This document shows, piece by piece, positions 1 through 14,600 of a stretch of DNA of 64,000 nucleotides. This DNA is from Dirofilaria immitis (taxonomy: Eukaryota; Nematoda; Chromadorea; Rhabditida; Onchocercidae). The translations under genes were made by a program, and so were the position numbers. How positions within the stretch are numbered: the stretch's first letter is position 1; each line of letters starts with the position of its first letter. The stretch spans positions 1,006,501 to 1,070,500 of the forward strand of contig JAKNDB010000068.1 in the NCBI GenBank assembly GCA_024305405.1. Reading direction: 5' to 3'. The notes beneath the pieces were generated by a model that saw nothing but the letters and a program-made list of their open reading frames with translations, had not been told where the DNA came from and did no database searches.

Positions 1-976
1 AATTTGCTCTTCAAAATCTTTGAACGAAATGTTTAGTTAAAAGCTTTTAAGATATATTCATTTTTCGATTAAGTGTTAAGAGAAAAAAAAAAAAAGGAAA
101 TCATAACTTGTTTATCAACGATCTTCCTTAAACTATTTGTAAATGTTAAAGTCAAATATACTGATAAATTGAAGAATTAAAAATAAATTTAAATTCGAAA
201 TTTAATTATGAAAATTTACATTACAAAAATTGATGATGTTTGATGTTTGATTTAAAATGTCATTTTTGTAAAGAATATAAAAATTCGTAGAGGTCCTTTT
301 CTTTTTTTTTTTTCTTTAAATCTCACTTTAAAGAAATTTAAATGAATTGAAACGATGCTTTATATTCGAGACTGGTTTTCTCATCAAAACTTTTTTTTTT
401 TTGCCCTTTTGTTGATTGAGCATTCTTGAAAATGTATGACAATTTTCTAAGATGACATCATAATTAAAAGATTCCAAATTTTGTTTTTTTTTTGCCAAAA
501 ATTTAGTAAAAATAAAAATTTACATTTCAAAATTATTTTTAAATAAAATTCTTTTTTTTGGAATGAAATTTGATAAGATAAGATAATATAATCAATTTTT
601 GAAAGTTATTGATCAATCATTGATAAATTTTGATTTTTGAATTTTGATCAATCATTGATAAATTTTGATTTTTTCGAATATATGAAATAAAAAAAGAATT
701 TTTTCTTGAATAATGAAAAGGATGGGATATTTAACTTGAAACTTATCCTTAATATCAAGTTAAATTTTTATGATGCCATTCTCGGCCTCAATTAGACATG
801 ATCTTATCAATTAATTTATATATTCTCGATCTCAATTAGACATGATCCTATCAATTAATTTATATATATTCTTACGGAAACTTCATTCAGTTCTAATATA
901 GTTTAAAATTTTTCATTAGTTCATTTTTCGTAGAGATTTTTTAATTCTGTTACATCCGGAAAATTTAATTAAAATA

Positions 977-1385
977 TAGTGCATCATCAGGAAAACCTGA
1001 TTAGAATATGATACATTATCAGGAAAACTTGATTAGAATATAGTATATTGTCAGGAAAACTTGATTATTATATAAATATTAACACGATAACTTGATTAGA
1101 ATATGGTATATTATCAGGAAAACTTGATTAAAATATCAAAACTTGATTAAAAAAGTATATCATCAGGAAATCCTGATTGAAATATGAAATATTATCAGGA
1201 AAACTTGATCAGAACATAGTATATTATCATGGAAACTTGATTAGAAGAACATGGTATATTATCAGGAAACTTGATTAGAAGAACGTGGTATATTATCAGG
1301 GAAACTTGATTAGAAGAACATGGTATATTATCAGGGAAACTTGATTAGTATATAAATATTAACACGATAACTTGATTAGAATAAA
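977..1385. repeat. Degenerate minisatellite, unit about 33 bp
   Basis: The motif atcaggaaaacttgattaga recurs about eleven times with small indels, interspersed with a variant containing acacgataacttg. Copies are diverged and of unequal length, so this is an old or recombining array. No coding potential is seen. Confidence 0.8.
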
Positions 1386-1634
1386 GTTTTTTTCGCCCAA
1401 AAAACTGGTAATATAATAGTTGAAATCAATAATATTCCTTCATTATCCTCATTTAAAAAAAAATTTTCACTGCTTTATGATAAATATTAAAATCATTGAT
1501 AACAACAATATGATTTATTGATTTGTCCTTTCGAGATTTAATGAATTATTTGTTTTTCATATTTATGAAATTCTTTTTTTTTTTTGAGAGAGAGAAAGGA
1601 AAATGCAGCAATATTTTTTAATAATTCTTGATTA

Positions 1635-2015
1635 ATTCTGTTACTGCGAATCATCCATTCGGCCGTATTTTATTTCTGTGGTCTTTATTCCGTTTTCATG
1701 AGCATGCATAATTTATTTGGCCGTATTTCATTCCTGCCGATTCTCATTCCGCACTTCATTATGATATTACTATAGCCGATCGATCTGGTCATATTTCCTT
1801 AGAGAAATGAGTTATAATCATTTATCCGGCCAAATTTTATTCCTGTAGTCCTCATTCCGGACATCTTTATGAAATGAGCGGTAATCTATCTCGCCGTATT
1901 TCATTCTTGCCATTCTCGTTCCGCTCTATCATATGAAAGAAATCATAATATTTACTTGGCCATATTTTATCCTTGATGGTCCTCATACCGTACTTATCTA
2001 TAAAATAAATAATTT
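1635..2015. repeat. Diverged tandem repeat, unit about 64 bp, six copies
   Basis: Each unit has a core close to ggccgtatttcattcctg, followed by a second core close to tcctcattccg. It is more GC-rich than the surrounding DNA and ends just before the coding exon at 2034. Confidence 0.65.
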
Positions 2016-2033
2016 TTTTGGTTTTATTTACAG

Positions 2034-2101
2034 AAATTAAGCCGATCAGCGATTCCTGCAATTGCTGGTAGAAGTCATTCGATAATGTCAACAAAAGTGA
2101 T

Positions 2102-2134
<33 letters not shown>

Positions 2135-5100
2135 AACACAATCGACAACGATACCGTCGATGGATATTAGTATGGCTTCTATCAGTTCACTTGGATCTTC
2201 ATCCATTCTCGATCATTCCATGGTTAATTTTATTAGCTAGAAAATATTGATAAATATTGATAAATAAAAAAGAGCGGTTGAGAAATTTGAGGAAATGATT
2301 TTAAAAAATATTTTTAATTAATTAATCTTTAAACTTGTGTAATTAATTTTTAAATATTATATAATATAAATAATTGATTATATAATTTCTTATATTTTTG
2401 ATAATTCTGAAAAAAAATTAATAGCAATATCTATTTGCTAAAAGATAATGCCTAAGAATTCTTATCATTTGTTATCATATTTGTTGATTATGAAATAATT
2501 CTTTGTTCATTGATTTCTCATCTCTTCAACGAATTATTTGTAATATTTGGCACAAATATTTAGTTGTTTAAATTTGTAAACAACTAAAAATCATTCAATA
2601 ACTATACCAATCATGTTTTCTTTTTATCGTTTATTCTTTTTTTTTTTTATGCAAAAATTTGATGAAAACAAGAAAAATAATGATGATGTTTGATCTTTTA
2701 TCAACTTGATTAATTCTGAAATATTTGAGAAATAAACCACAACTATGTTATATAAATTATGCCTTAAGCGATCTATCTATCTATCTCATCATTCCATTCT
2801 CGTTTTAATTGATTTTATGATAAGCTATGGTGTCATGAATAATTTGATTGATTAAATTTTGTTTAAATTCATTTGAGATAAAAGACAAACGAAGAAAGTT
2901 TGATAAAAGGTAAATGAATCAACTAGTTTCCATATTTTTTTCTCTCTTTTTCTCCCTATCTTCATTCTTCACATCAAGAATACCATTCAAATGATTATTT
3001 GATAATTTCATATTTCCATATATATACTTTCTTTTTTTCTCTCTCTTTGATTACAATTGATTATTTCATTTTTTTAAATTATCAAAAAAAAAAATTTTTT
3101 TCTTTTCTTTAAATACATATTCATTGATAATTTTTAGGAATTTAAAAATTTGAAGTTAATGAACAATTTTTGAAAAATAATTAAATAAAAAATTTTTTTA
3201 TTATAAAGTATTAATGTTTAGTTAGAATTAAGAAATAATATTGAAAATTAATAATTGCATAAAAAGGCTAAATATTTATGATTAAATTTTAACAATAATA
3301 GTACTCGCCTGAAATTGCCTAAGGAAAAATGTTTTTTTTTTTGCATAGAATTCAGGTCATCGTCTAATGTTGTCAATTTCTTCCATATTTATTTTTCCAT
3401 ACATATTTTCAAATGAAATGAAATTTCTTAAAAATCTTTTATTTCCTATAATTGACGAAATAATTATTTATTTTTATTATACATTGATCTTTTATCAATT
3501 AATTAATTAATTGATTAATTGATTAAAAAGTTTGCAATAAGATACAATTAATCAATTTTATAATATCACTTATTAATCAATCGAATTTATCATTTTTTTT
3601 TCAAAATTTGAAACAATTCATTTGTTTGAAAATTATCAATATAAGTTAAAATTGATTTTATTGTCCGTGTTGATTCGAAAAATTATCAATTTATTGATTG
3701 ATTGAAATTTAATATTAATTCTTCAGATATATCTAAGGCATTAATTTCTTTTTAAAGAAACTTTTATGAATGAAAGCAGCCCATTTATTTGTTCATATTA
3801 AATCTTATCAGTTATCATTCATTTATTAATTTCTTTCATATTTCAAATTACTATGCTTCCGAAATTCATTATAAAATACAATCATGCTTATTGATTAATG
3901 ATAATTAATATTAAAAATTTATAGATAATGAGTGGTAGTTGGAATAGTGATACGATGGTCAATTCACAGGCAACTTATACAATTATCGGATCGGTAAATT
4001 ATTTACAAAAAAAAAAGAAAAAAAATTTGAATACTTTTTAAATTTATTGAAATCATCATGTTGTTGTAATGGCGAAAAAAAAAGAAGAGATAATTAGTTA
4101 TCACTAATTTAATTATCGATTTATCAGTAAATATCATGTATAACTTTTAATATGCATTAATTTGCTTCATTTAGCTTTTACAATCAATATTATTGATTTT
4201 TTTTTGGATCAAAAAAATTTTTGTCTAAAATGGTTATCAAAAAGAAATTATTACTTAAATTAATAGCAATTTTAAAACGAAAATTTTGATTTGGAAGAAA
4301 AAAATTTCTAATTTTCGTTTCGTTTAATTTTGTTTAAAATTGTGAAAATTTTATAATTTTTATTTGGCCAAATTCGTTCGATAGAACTTATTTCTATAAT
4401 TTAAAACTTAAATATTTCTTTTTTTTTTTTTGATATTTATCTTAAAAATATGAACAAAAATTTATGAAATTATTACTTTTTGAAATTTGATTCTGAACTA
4501 AATAATTTAGGAATAATTTCATTCAAAAAAAAAAATTAAAACAATTTACGATTTTATTGTATCCAACTTTGTTTAATAGATTATTAAAAATAACAACTCA
4601 GGTTGGCCTAAATTAATTAGAATGATTTTTTTATCCATCTCACTTTCCCAATAGATTACTGAAAATGATAAAAATTCAGATAGGACAAAGTCATTATCAG
4701 TTGTTGGAGGATATTGAATGTCCAAGTGAACTTATTGAAGTTGATGATGATATACCATCATCATATCGACAATGTAAGCATAATTTTAAGATTATTTTCT
4801 CATTTCATAATTTAATGACCAAATTTTGGATAATCAAATTTTGGATTGATTCGTTTAATTTTTTCAAAGATTACAAATTCTTTTCTCAAAAAGTTTTAGC
4901 GAAATTCTGAAAAGTTTTAGCGAAACTTTGAATATGCCGACAAATTAGAATTTTAGGAATTTGTCGACTTCAAATTTGTGCAATTAGCAAATTAGACTTT
5001 GAACTTGTCAGTTTTGAATTTATTGACAAATTAGGCTTTGAAATTCTCGATAAACTGGGACTTGTCAAATTAGGCTCTAAACATGTCGATAAATTAAAAA

Positions 5101-8100
5101 AGATATTTGCGGCAAGTTTAGTTTAAATGAAAATGGTTGAGCTTAAAACTGTTGATATTTAAAAAATTTATGAAAACTTTTCGAATATCAAACTAATATT
5201 TTATTTTGAAATATATGTGTTAATTTTAATTATTTATGATTTTAAAATTCTGAAGTATATTGTTTTGGGATGTGGAAATTTTAGGTTATTCAAATTTTAA
5301 AGGTATATTAGGTGAATTAGTGAAAATGAAATTTAATATTTATATTTTTGAATTTTTTTTTTTTGCAGTGAATACTAGTCTTGTTCTCGAGGAATCTCGT
5401 ATTGGAGTTGATCGTCTTCCGATCGTGGATGACAACTTATCCACTCCATTAGTGGAGTATACTCCTAACAATGATATGCAACAATATCAACAGAATCAGT
5501 CTTATATGTTGGATAATCATGCTAATCATTATCATGCATATCATCAGGATAAGACTGATTTACCTACTGAACTTTCAACGAATTTATCACCGATAGCAGA
5601 ATTGACTCATCCTAATATATTAACATCGTATGGGATAGAATTTCCGCAACAATTATCTACTGCATTATCACCCGCTGATAGGATACCATCGCGTATGAGC
5701 ATTGATTCAACAATATCAGATGATATCACCATTGATGGTCATTCGTTGGAACAACAACAAAAATTACCACTTCCGATATCTCTTCCTGAACAAGAAGTAT
5801 CACCTGTACTTTGAAATTATTTCCGAATTAATATGGCGTTCTCGAATTGATTCTATGGATGTTACTGATCTAATATTTCCAAATTAATCCTGTAGAACTA
5901 ATTGATTCGAATTGATTCTAAATATATAAATGATTTAGCGTAACATTTCCGAATTGATCCTCTAGATGTAATTCACTCACTCTGATCCGAATTGAATCTG
6001 TAGAATGATTCTGTGTATTTTTTTCTTACAGGTAACGAGTACGGAAGCAATCGATTGTGAATCAAATTTTTATAAATCATTAAATCATAGTTTTACGATT
6101 ACTAAAGTATCAGAAACAGAAACAAATGAACAATTGGAAGATAAAAATAAACTTATCATAGAAAAATCGGAAATTTTAAAAAAGAGGAGAAAAAGAAAAA
6201 CCAAAAAGCCAAGACCGGTAAGTTGTAATTTCGAAAAGTAACAAAAAAAAAAAAAATTTATAATATTTTTTTTTCGGTTACAAAATTTTCTTAAACAAAT
6301 TAATTTATAAATTACTAAATTTGCATAATTATTATTAAATTTTTAGTTATCAATACGAGAGCTTCAAAATGCGCCAATTCCAATTAGACCATTAAAACCA
6401 AAGCCACCATCAAAATCACAATTATTGATGGAAAAACTTAAGGCAAGCATTGAAGCAGATAAACTTAAACCAAAAAAGATATTAAATCAAAACTTCATGA
6501 AATGCTAGCAATATCGGTACCAATTCGACATGTGCAAACGGATGTAATTACTGATGACAATCAAGGTTAGGATTCTTTTCTTCGTTTTTCTTTTTTTTTC
6601 AATTTTGAAACATGATAGATGAAATCATTAATTTCCATCAATCTCTCTCTTTCTTTTTTTTCTTGCAATCACTTTTTATTAATCTTTTCATTTTTGTTGA
6701 AAAATTAACACATCAGCATATCACTTGTTACATCAGCATATCACTTGTTAGATCAGCATATCACTTATTACATCAGCATATCACTTGTTACATCAGCATA
6801 TCACTTGTTAGATCAGCTTATCACTTGTTACATCAGCATATCATTAAAATATTGATTGTGAAGTTTTGTCGATAATATTAGGTAGCATGAGATAATAATG
6901 AAGTAACAAACTTATCAAAGAAGTAACAAACTTATCAAATTTTATGCACCATTTTTGGCCGTATCATCATTTTCTTTTCGTTATGTCTTATTAAATTCTA
7001 ATTTATGCCTAAAAATTTTTCATTCATAAATTAGGCTGATTAATTTTGCTTGTTATTAAAATTTGGACGAAAATGTTTTAGGCCTAAATTAAAATCAGCC
7101 TTATATTATGAATAAAAATATTATGGCAAAATTCAACTAATAATAATTTTAATCCAAATTTTGATTCGAATTCTCTAAAATTATACCTAAATTAAGAATA
7201 TCTCAATGAGCCAATTTAAAATAGCCTAATAATACAACCTTATCTTTTCTTCAATTACTACTATCCAAATTAATTTCAGGCTACCTAAATTTTTGCATAT
7301 TATTAAAATTTCCATAAAAATATTCATGCTTATGTATCATATATAAATATTAATTATAGTAGTAATTTGCAATAGTAATATTTTTTTTTGTTTGCTCAAT
7401 ATTCCAAATGATGAATGGTAGTCAAATGAGTTAGCGATAATATTTCTGCAGCATTATTGATTAAGCAGGTCAAAGGTCAGATTAATTGTTTATATCTTCA
7501 AATTTTTCCCTCTTCTTCTTCGTTTTTTTTTTTCAGAAATATTATTATTGTTGTTGTAAGGTTAAAAGGGACAAACTTTTTTAATCCATTTCTTACCTAT
7601 TAGTTTCAACAATTTTTTTATATTATTTTGATTTTATAAACAAAAATTTGAATTTTTTTCCCAAAAAAGAGCAAATATTTGATTCATTTATTCTCGAATG
7701 TTTTATTTTATATATATTTGCGCATTTTATATATTTTAAAATGACAAATATTTGATTTAAAATGAAATTAATTTTTCGTGAAAAAGTTTTTTTTTTTTTT
7801 TAAATCACTTTTATCAATGTTTAATAGGAATCGTATGATCAGCGTTTATATCTAATCATTTTTATGAATATATCATTTGTAATTTTTGTAAACTTTTATA
7901 ATCTTTAAATCACTTTTATCAATGTTTAATAGGAATCGTATGATCAGCGTTTATATCTAATCATTTTTATGAATATATCATTTGTAATTTTTGTAAACTT
8001 TTATAATCTTTAAATCACTTTTATCAATGTTTAATAGGAATCGTATGATCAGCGTTTATATCTAATCATTTTTATGAATATATCATTTGTAATTTTTGTA

Positions 8101-9812
8101 AACTTTTATAATCTTTAAATCACTTTTATCAATGTTTAATAGGAATCGTATGATCAGCGTTTATATCTAATCATTTTTATGAATATATCTTTGTAATTTT
8201 TGTAAACTTTTATAATCTTTAAATCACTTTTATCAATGTTTAATAGGAATCGTATGATCAGCGTTTATATCTAATCATTTTTATGAATATATCATTTGTA
8301 ATTTTTGTAAACTTTTATAATCTTTAAATCACTTTTATCAATGTTTAATAGGAATCGTATGATCAGCGTTTATATCTAATCATTTTTATGAATATATCAT
8401 TTGTAATTTTTGTAAACTTTTATAATCTTTAAATCACTTTTATCAATGTTTAATAGGAATCGTATGATCAGCGTTTATATCTAATCATTTTTATGAATAT
8501 ATCATTTGTAATTTTGTAAACTTTTATAATCTTTAAATCACTTTTATCAATGTTTAATAGGAATCGTATGATCAGCGTTTATATCTAATCATTTTTATGA
8601 ATATATCATTTGTAATTTTTGTAAACTTTTATAATCTTTAAATCACTTTTATCAATGTTTAATAGGAATCGTATGATCAGCGTTTATATCTAATCATTTT
8701 TATGAATATATCATTTGTAATTTTTATAAACTTTTATAATCATTGATAATATTACGAGAAAATATTTAACTATTTCTTTCTTTCTTTTGATGAAATTACA
8801 AGAAAATATTTAACTATTTCTTTCTTTCTTTTTTATATATATAATTCATTGTCCGATCCTTTCATAAGTTATTTAAATTTTTGAAAAATTTATTAATTTT
8901 CAAAATATATTTTTTAGTTAATTTATTAATATAAAATTTTTAATTACAAAATAAATTTTAAATTTCGTTATTTTTTTCTATCATTTATGATGAAATGGAA
9001 ATTAGTTATATTTTAAATTATCATTTAATTCAGTAAAATTCGAATATTTACTTTTTAAATCTAAATTTTTGCATAAAAAAATATATTAGAATAATGATTT
9101 ACTAGAATTGATACTATAAATTTCTTGGCCATTAATGTATGCCAATAATTTTGAAGCCAAGAAATTTAAGGATACAAGTATTATAAATAAGAATACTTTA
9201 ATTAATATGTAAATTTCATACTGTATCTCACTTACATCATGCTTCTTATTCCAATGAAAATGATTGTGAATTTGTTTGAATATATTTCATTGGTTATTCT
9301 GACCTTAATTTGATGATCGTTGAATGATGAATGAATGACCTTTGCTATTTTTGTCATTCCTATCATTAACTAAAGAATTTTTTAATACTAAATGAATATT
9401 TGCTAATTGAAAAAGTTTTAATTTGATATTAGGCATTCATTGATTGATTATTAATTTGCTAAAGACGATTGATTGATTGATTGATTATTAATTTGTTGAT
9501 TTTAAAACATTTGAGACTATATTACATCAACTTAATTTAATGACCTTTGAATGATAATGACCTTTAATAATAGCTGCTATTATTGATCTTATCATAGTAA
9601 TGTTAAATTATACTAAATTTCGATTTGATTTATAACAAATTGATAAAAATTTTATTTTTCTTTTGCATTTACTTATCAATTAATCGCCTTCTGTTTCAGT
9701 GTATTTTTGATAATTGGGAAGAAATTAATAGAAAAATGATATTTGATAAATTGAAATTATATGCAAATTTTCATCAATCTTAGATCATATTGTATTGATT
9801 GATTGATTGATA

Positions 9813-9869
<57 letters not shown>

Positions 9870-11463
9870 GGTGATGATGATGATGATTGTGATGATGATG
9901 ATTGATGATGATGACTGATGATGATTGATGATGATGATGATGTTATTCCTATCCATATTTACCTCATTTTCTATCTATCTTTTCTTGCTAACATTTTAAT
10001 AAGCGATGGATTGATTATATCATATCAGTTGAATTGTGTTATCTTCAAATAAACATTTCCTTTCAAAATGTTTTCCACTTTTTCAAACCGATATCATCTC
10101 ATTCAAGTCAATCCAATATTTCTTTCAATTTTAATGTTTTATATTCTATATTTTATGAAATTCGAAATTTATGAAAAATTTAAGTCTCATTCAAATGATT
10201 CTAAATTTTTAGATTTTCTCTTATCATTTCCTTCTTATCATTTTAAAATAATATTCGCCCTGATCTTCTTATCTTTTTAAAATAGCCTTTATTGTTATCT
10301 ACTTTGATGGATTATGCATTATCAAAGTTTCTTTTTCATCTTTTCTTACTTACTCTTATAAATTATAAGTCATTCAAATTTCCACTTTTCTGTTTATCTT
10401 TTAAATTATTCTTATCTTCTTATCATTTTTGAAATAATATTATCATGCTAAATTACGCACTGATAATATTATCTCTTTATCTTCGGAAGATGTTAAATTT
10501 AGCATTTTGTTAAAATAATCAACAACATTTGGCATATTTTCGATTTGAAAAAGATAAGAGCTTGCTAAAATAAGATGAAGAGATGCATGTCACATGGGAT
10601 GATGATAAGTTTCCGTTATAGACATAGAGAAATGTTTACATTATTTTATTGATTTTACAGAAATTGTTATTATTATCATTATTTATTCGCATAGCTTATC
10701 TTTTATATCCATCCCACTTTTCTTCCCTTCTTCCATTTTATCATTCCCATAAAAAAACTTCTCATAAATGATTACATTTTTTTTTTATTAATGAAATTTC
10801 AATTTGCATTTTGACAAAATGAAATTTCATTAATTAATCTATTTCGAAATAATCAAATAAATTTCGAAAGTTAAAATTATCAATTTAAATTTGCAAATCG
10901 TCAAATAAGCTCGTAAAAGATAGAAAGAAAAAATATAATTTAAATTTGGTGAAAAGAAGAAAATAATTTGTTTATAAATTATTACTGCCATTTTCTATAC
11001 ATTTTTTTTTGAGAAAATAACAAAATAAAAATAAAAATAAATTAAATATTTAAAAAAATATTTGAAAGAAAAGTAAACAAAATTGAAAAAAAAAATAAAA
11101 CGAAAACTTTTTCTTTGTTTGCATAAATAAATCAATTATTTATTGTTATTCTTTAATTTGTTCAGAATTCTCAACAATAATACTTTTTAGTTGAAAACAT
11201 TTAGCAAAAAAATTATAAAAGAAAAAAGAACGATAAGTGATATTTCTGCAATTACTGATAATTATATGATAATTGAATTATTTCTTCTGCGTAATAAAAT
11301 ATCATTTACATTTTAATCAATGAAACTTTCATCTTTGTTACTCTTCATCGAATTTAATGAAATATTTATATTTTGCTAACATTCTTGTTTCATGTTTATC
11401 AACAAAATTTGATGATATAAAATAAATTTCTGAATTTAGAATTCACCAACGTTCATATCATCC

Positions 11464-11494
<31 letters not shown>

Positions 11495-11600
11495 ATTGTT
11501 AATTTATATTTTGCTAACATTCTTGTTTCATGTTTATCAACAAAATTTGATGATATAAAATAAATTTCTGAATTTAGAATTCACCAACGTTCATATCATC

Positions 11601-11677
<77 letters not shown>

Positions 11678-14600
11678 ATTGTTACTATAATTATTATCAC
11701 TAATTATTACTAATTATTATTATTATTATTATTATAAAGTTAATAGGATGCTTAATTTAAAAATGATAAATTAATGCGAAGTTCTATTTGTTTTATGAGA
11801 TCGAGCAAATCGTTGATAATTTTATTTTCATATAATATCGAAGTTGAATTTCATTACATATGTTGATAAACAGGGATTCCTAACTTTCCTAAATTAATCG
11901 TTAAATTTAATTTGCCGATGGTTTTTTTTCAAATTTACTTTTCTTCATCTTATTGATATGCTTTCATGAAAATATTTATCACTTTGGATTTTAGCTAATT
12001 TATTATTTAACATTTAAATTGCATTTGCCTATTATAAGTAAATAAAACTTTCTACAATACTAATCGTCAAGTTTAATTTTTGTTTTTTTTTTTTTTTTTT
12101 GCATAATTTTCTCTTTTTATTTTATTTACTATTCATTTGTTGGATTGTTGCCAAGAAGGAAATTAATTAAATTTTGTTATCAAATTTCAACTATATATTA
12201 ATTTCCTCATATAGTTAAAACAAACACAAACATACAAATAATATTAATCGTCAAGTTTAATTCGTTTAATAACTTTTTCGATTTATCGTTTTTTTTTCTA
12301 AATTTATTGAATTTGTTACCTAAAACCAATGATCCATCTATTTTGATTTTTCTATTTTAATTTTATAAATGTTCAATTTTGTTTTGCAAAATCATTTTTG
12401 CCGCTTATATTTAATATTTTGAATGATAAAAATTAATTGATAAATGATAAAAATGAAAATATATTTATTGTTGTAATAAAATGATTAATTCATTGCTTTT
12501 ATCTTTTTCAAAATTTACAACTTTTTGAATAACAATTGATCGATTGATTTAATTCGTTAAGACTTATTTTCATAGGATTAAATTTCATTTCATTCTATTA
12601 TCATATCACATCATATCATATCATTTCATTATTATAATTTTCAACTTTTCTCAACTTTTTGATTCGATTAATTGTGCGAAAAATTTATTAAATATATTTG
12701 AGTATAGTAACTATAGCTTATCGATTAATTTAATCGTGGATTATTGATTAATAGATTATCATTAAGCGATCGATTTATGTGAATAGCGATAGATTGATTA
12801 ATAATCATAGCTGTCGATTACGAATCGTGGTTATGATTTAAGCGTAGATTGTTAATTAGTAATCATGGATAATCGATTAATAATGTTAGATTATTGATTA
12901 ATAGCGGTAGGTTATTGATTAATTAGAATATAGATTATCGATTAGAAAATTTTTAGTTTTATGATTGTTCGCAAAGTTTTAGCAAATCGATGAATAAGAA
13001 TTCGATCAATGGATCAACTAGTAAATAAATTTTGAGTGTCTTCTTCAATCCTATTATCAGGATGAAAATTCCGATTATCTTTTTAAGATTAATTTTGATA
13101 TGTTTGTACATTTCAACTACTGAAATATATGAAGACACATGTAGACTTACGTGAGATATATTTATAGCAAAGTCATATCTTTCATCCTTATCAATTCATT
13201 ATCATTATGATTGTTAAGAGAATAAAACTTAGGAGAAGGAGAAGAAATTAAAATTAGAATAAAATTATTTGTGAATAATTGAATAATAGTTATATTTGTG
13301 AAATTGCATATTCTTTTAATGAACAATTATTACTTCAAATTCAGTAAATAATAACAAGTCCAAATGACCTCATTCTTTATTCAATTTATTCCAAGGCCAT
13401 TCTTGATTCGATAGCCTAAGCTTTTATTCAATTTCTCATCCTTTTATATCCATCTGACTTCGATTATAATTATCGATCAGAATTTTATATACTGAATCAA
13501 ATAACACGAGAAGGTCAGGTCATTTATGTAAATTTCTTCCTATCCATTCCTATCTTTTTTGCAGTATTGAAAAAAAAAGTTGAAACAATCATTCATCTAT
13601 TTTTATTTATCATTTTTGTTTTACCTATTCTTCTTTTATTATCAAAAATTTTATCATTTTTGTTTTACCTATTCTTTTTTATTATCAAATGATTTTTATT
13701 GTGGAAGATTTTGCATTATATTTTATTAATCCTTCTTTCTACCAGTTTTATTCATTTATTTTTTGGAATTAATTATATTATCAAATTTTAATTCTATTTT
13801 TAGTAACAGTTTATTTGTTTTCAGTTTTTCACAAATATTTCCATAAATATTTTGCTTTAAATAATATTATTTAATACAAAAATTTTGATTATTCTAAGAT
13901 TATTTTCAATTGCATATATCGATTTAATCGATTTTAATAAATAAAATTTACCATTTTGGCATAAAATTAATTTTAATAGAAAATATTTTTATTATATTAA
14001 ATTCCTTTTTTTTTTTTTGTTAATTACAATCAATTGTTTTCATAAAATTTTTTGAGCGATAAATTAAGTATTTTTATCAAAAATGATAATTTTTGAACTT
14101 TGATTTTATTTGTTTGTTTACAATTGACTACTTGTATAGAAAAAAAAATAAACATAGCAATGATAAATCTTGATTTTATTTGTTTATTTACAGCTTATCT
14201 CATCGATATGAAAAATGCAAGATGATGAAATTTTATTTCGTTGTTTACAAATTTAACTATTAGTATGAAAAACATAGAGATGACAGTTTAGATATAAGAT
14301 GCTTTTTCAATTTACGTTGATCTTTTATATCTTTTTTTTAGAGATTTAAATTTATGTATATTTTCCTCTTTGTAGAAGAAAAGATGTCGCATAATGATGA
14401 AAACAAAAAGTACCACAACTATTATCACCAGATGCTAAACGTCGTCGAAATGAAATGCAAAAAGTAGCAGTAAATTCACGAATACAACCTAGAAATCGAC
14501 CACGATTACCACAACAACTTGATAATACGACAACAAAAATTTCACGACCACTTACGAAACAACGACAATCGTTAATTCAGCCAAAACCTATCCAAAAGGT

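Larger units (their letters stand above)
1..2033. other. AT-rich intron or intergenic DNA with degenerate repeats
   Basis: No coding exon is visible before the acceptor at 2031-2033. The stretch holds poly-T/poly-A tracts, a short direct repeat (about 595-675), a doubled segment at about 780-870, and the two repeat arrays listed separately. If the exon at 2034 belongs to the long plus-strand gene, this is an upstream intron. Confidence 0.6.
8746..14375. other. Remainder of the 7.8-kb intron of the MTUS-like gene
   Basis: No convincing exon was found on either strand. Besides the arrays listed separately it holds a doubled 40-bp segment (about 8750-8835), an inverted repeat with 13-bp arms taaatttcttggc (9117-9129 and 9156-9168), an inverted repeat with 14-bp arms attaatgaaatttc (10787-10800 and 10821-10834), and many degenerate gattaat-type motifs between 12700 and 12950. 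Confidence 0.6.

Noticed and set aside
1867..2148. Minus-strand frame starting with poly-leucine, like a signal peptide
   Set aside because: It is the antisense of the (ACA)n threonine run in the plus-strand exon 2034-2222 and continues through a degenerate repeat array.
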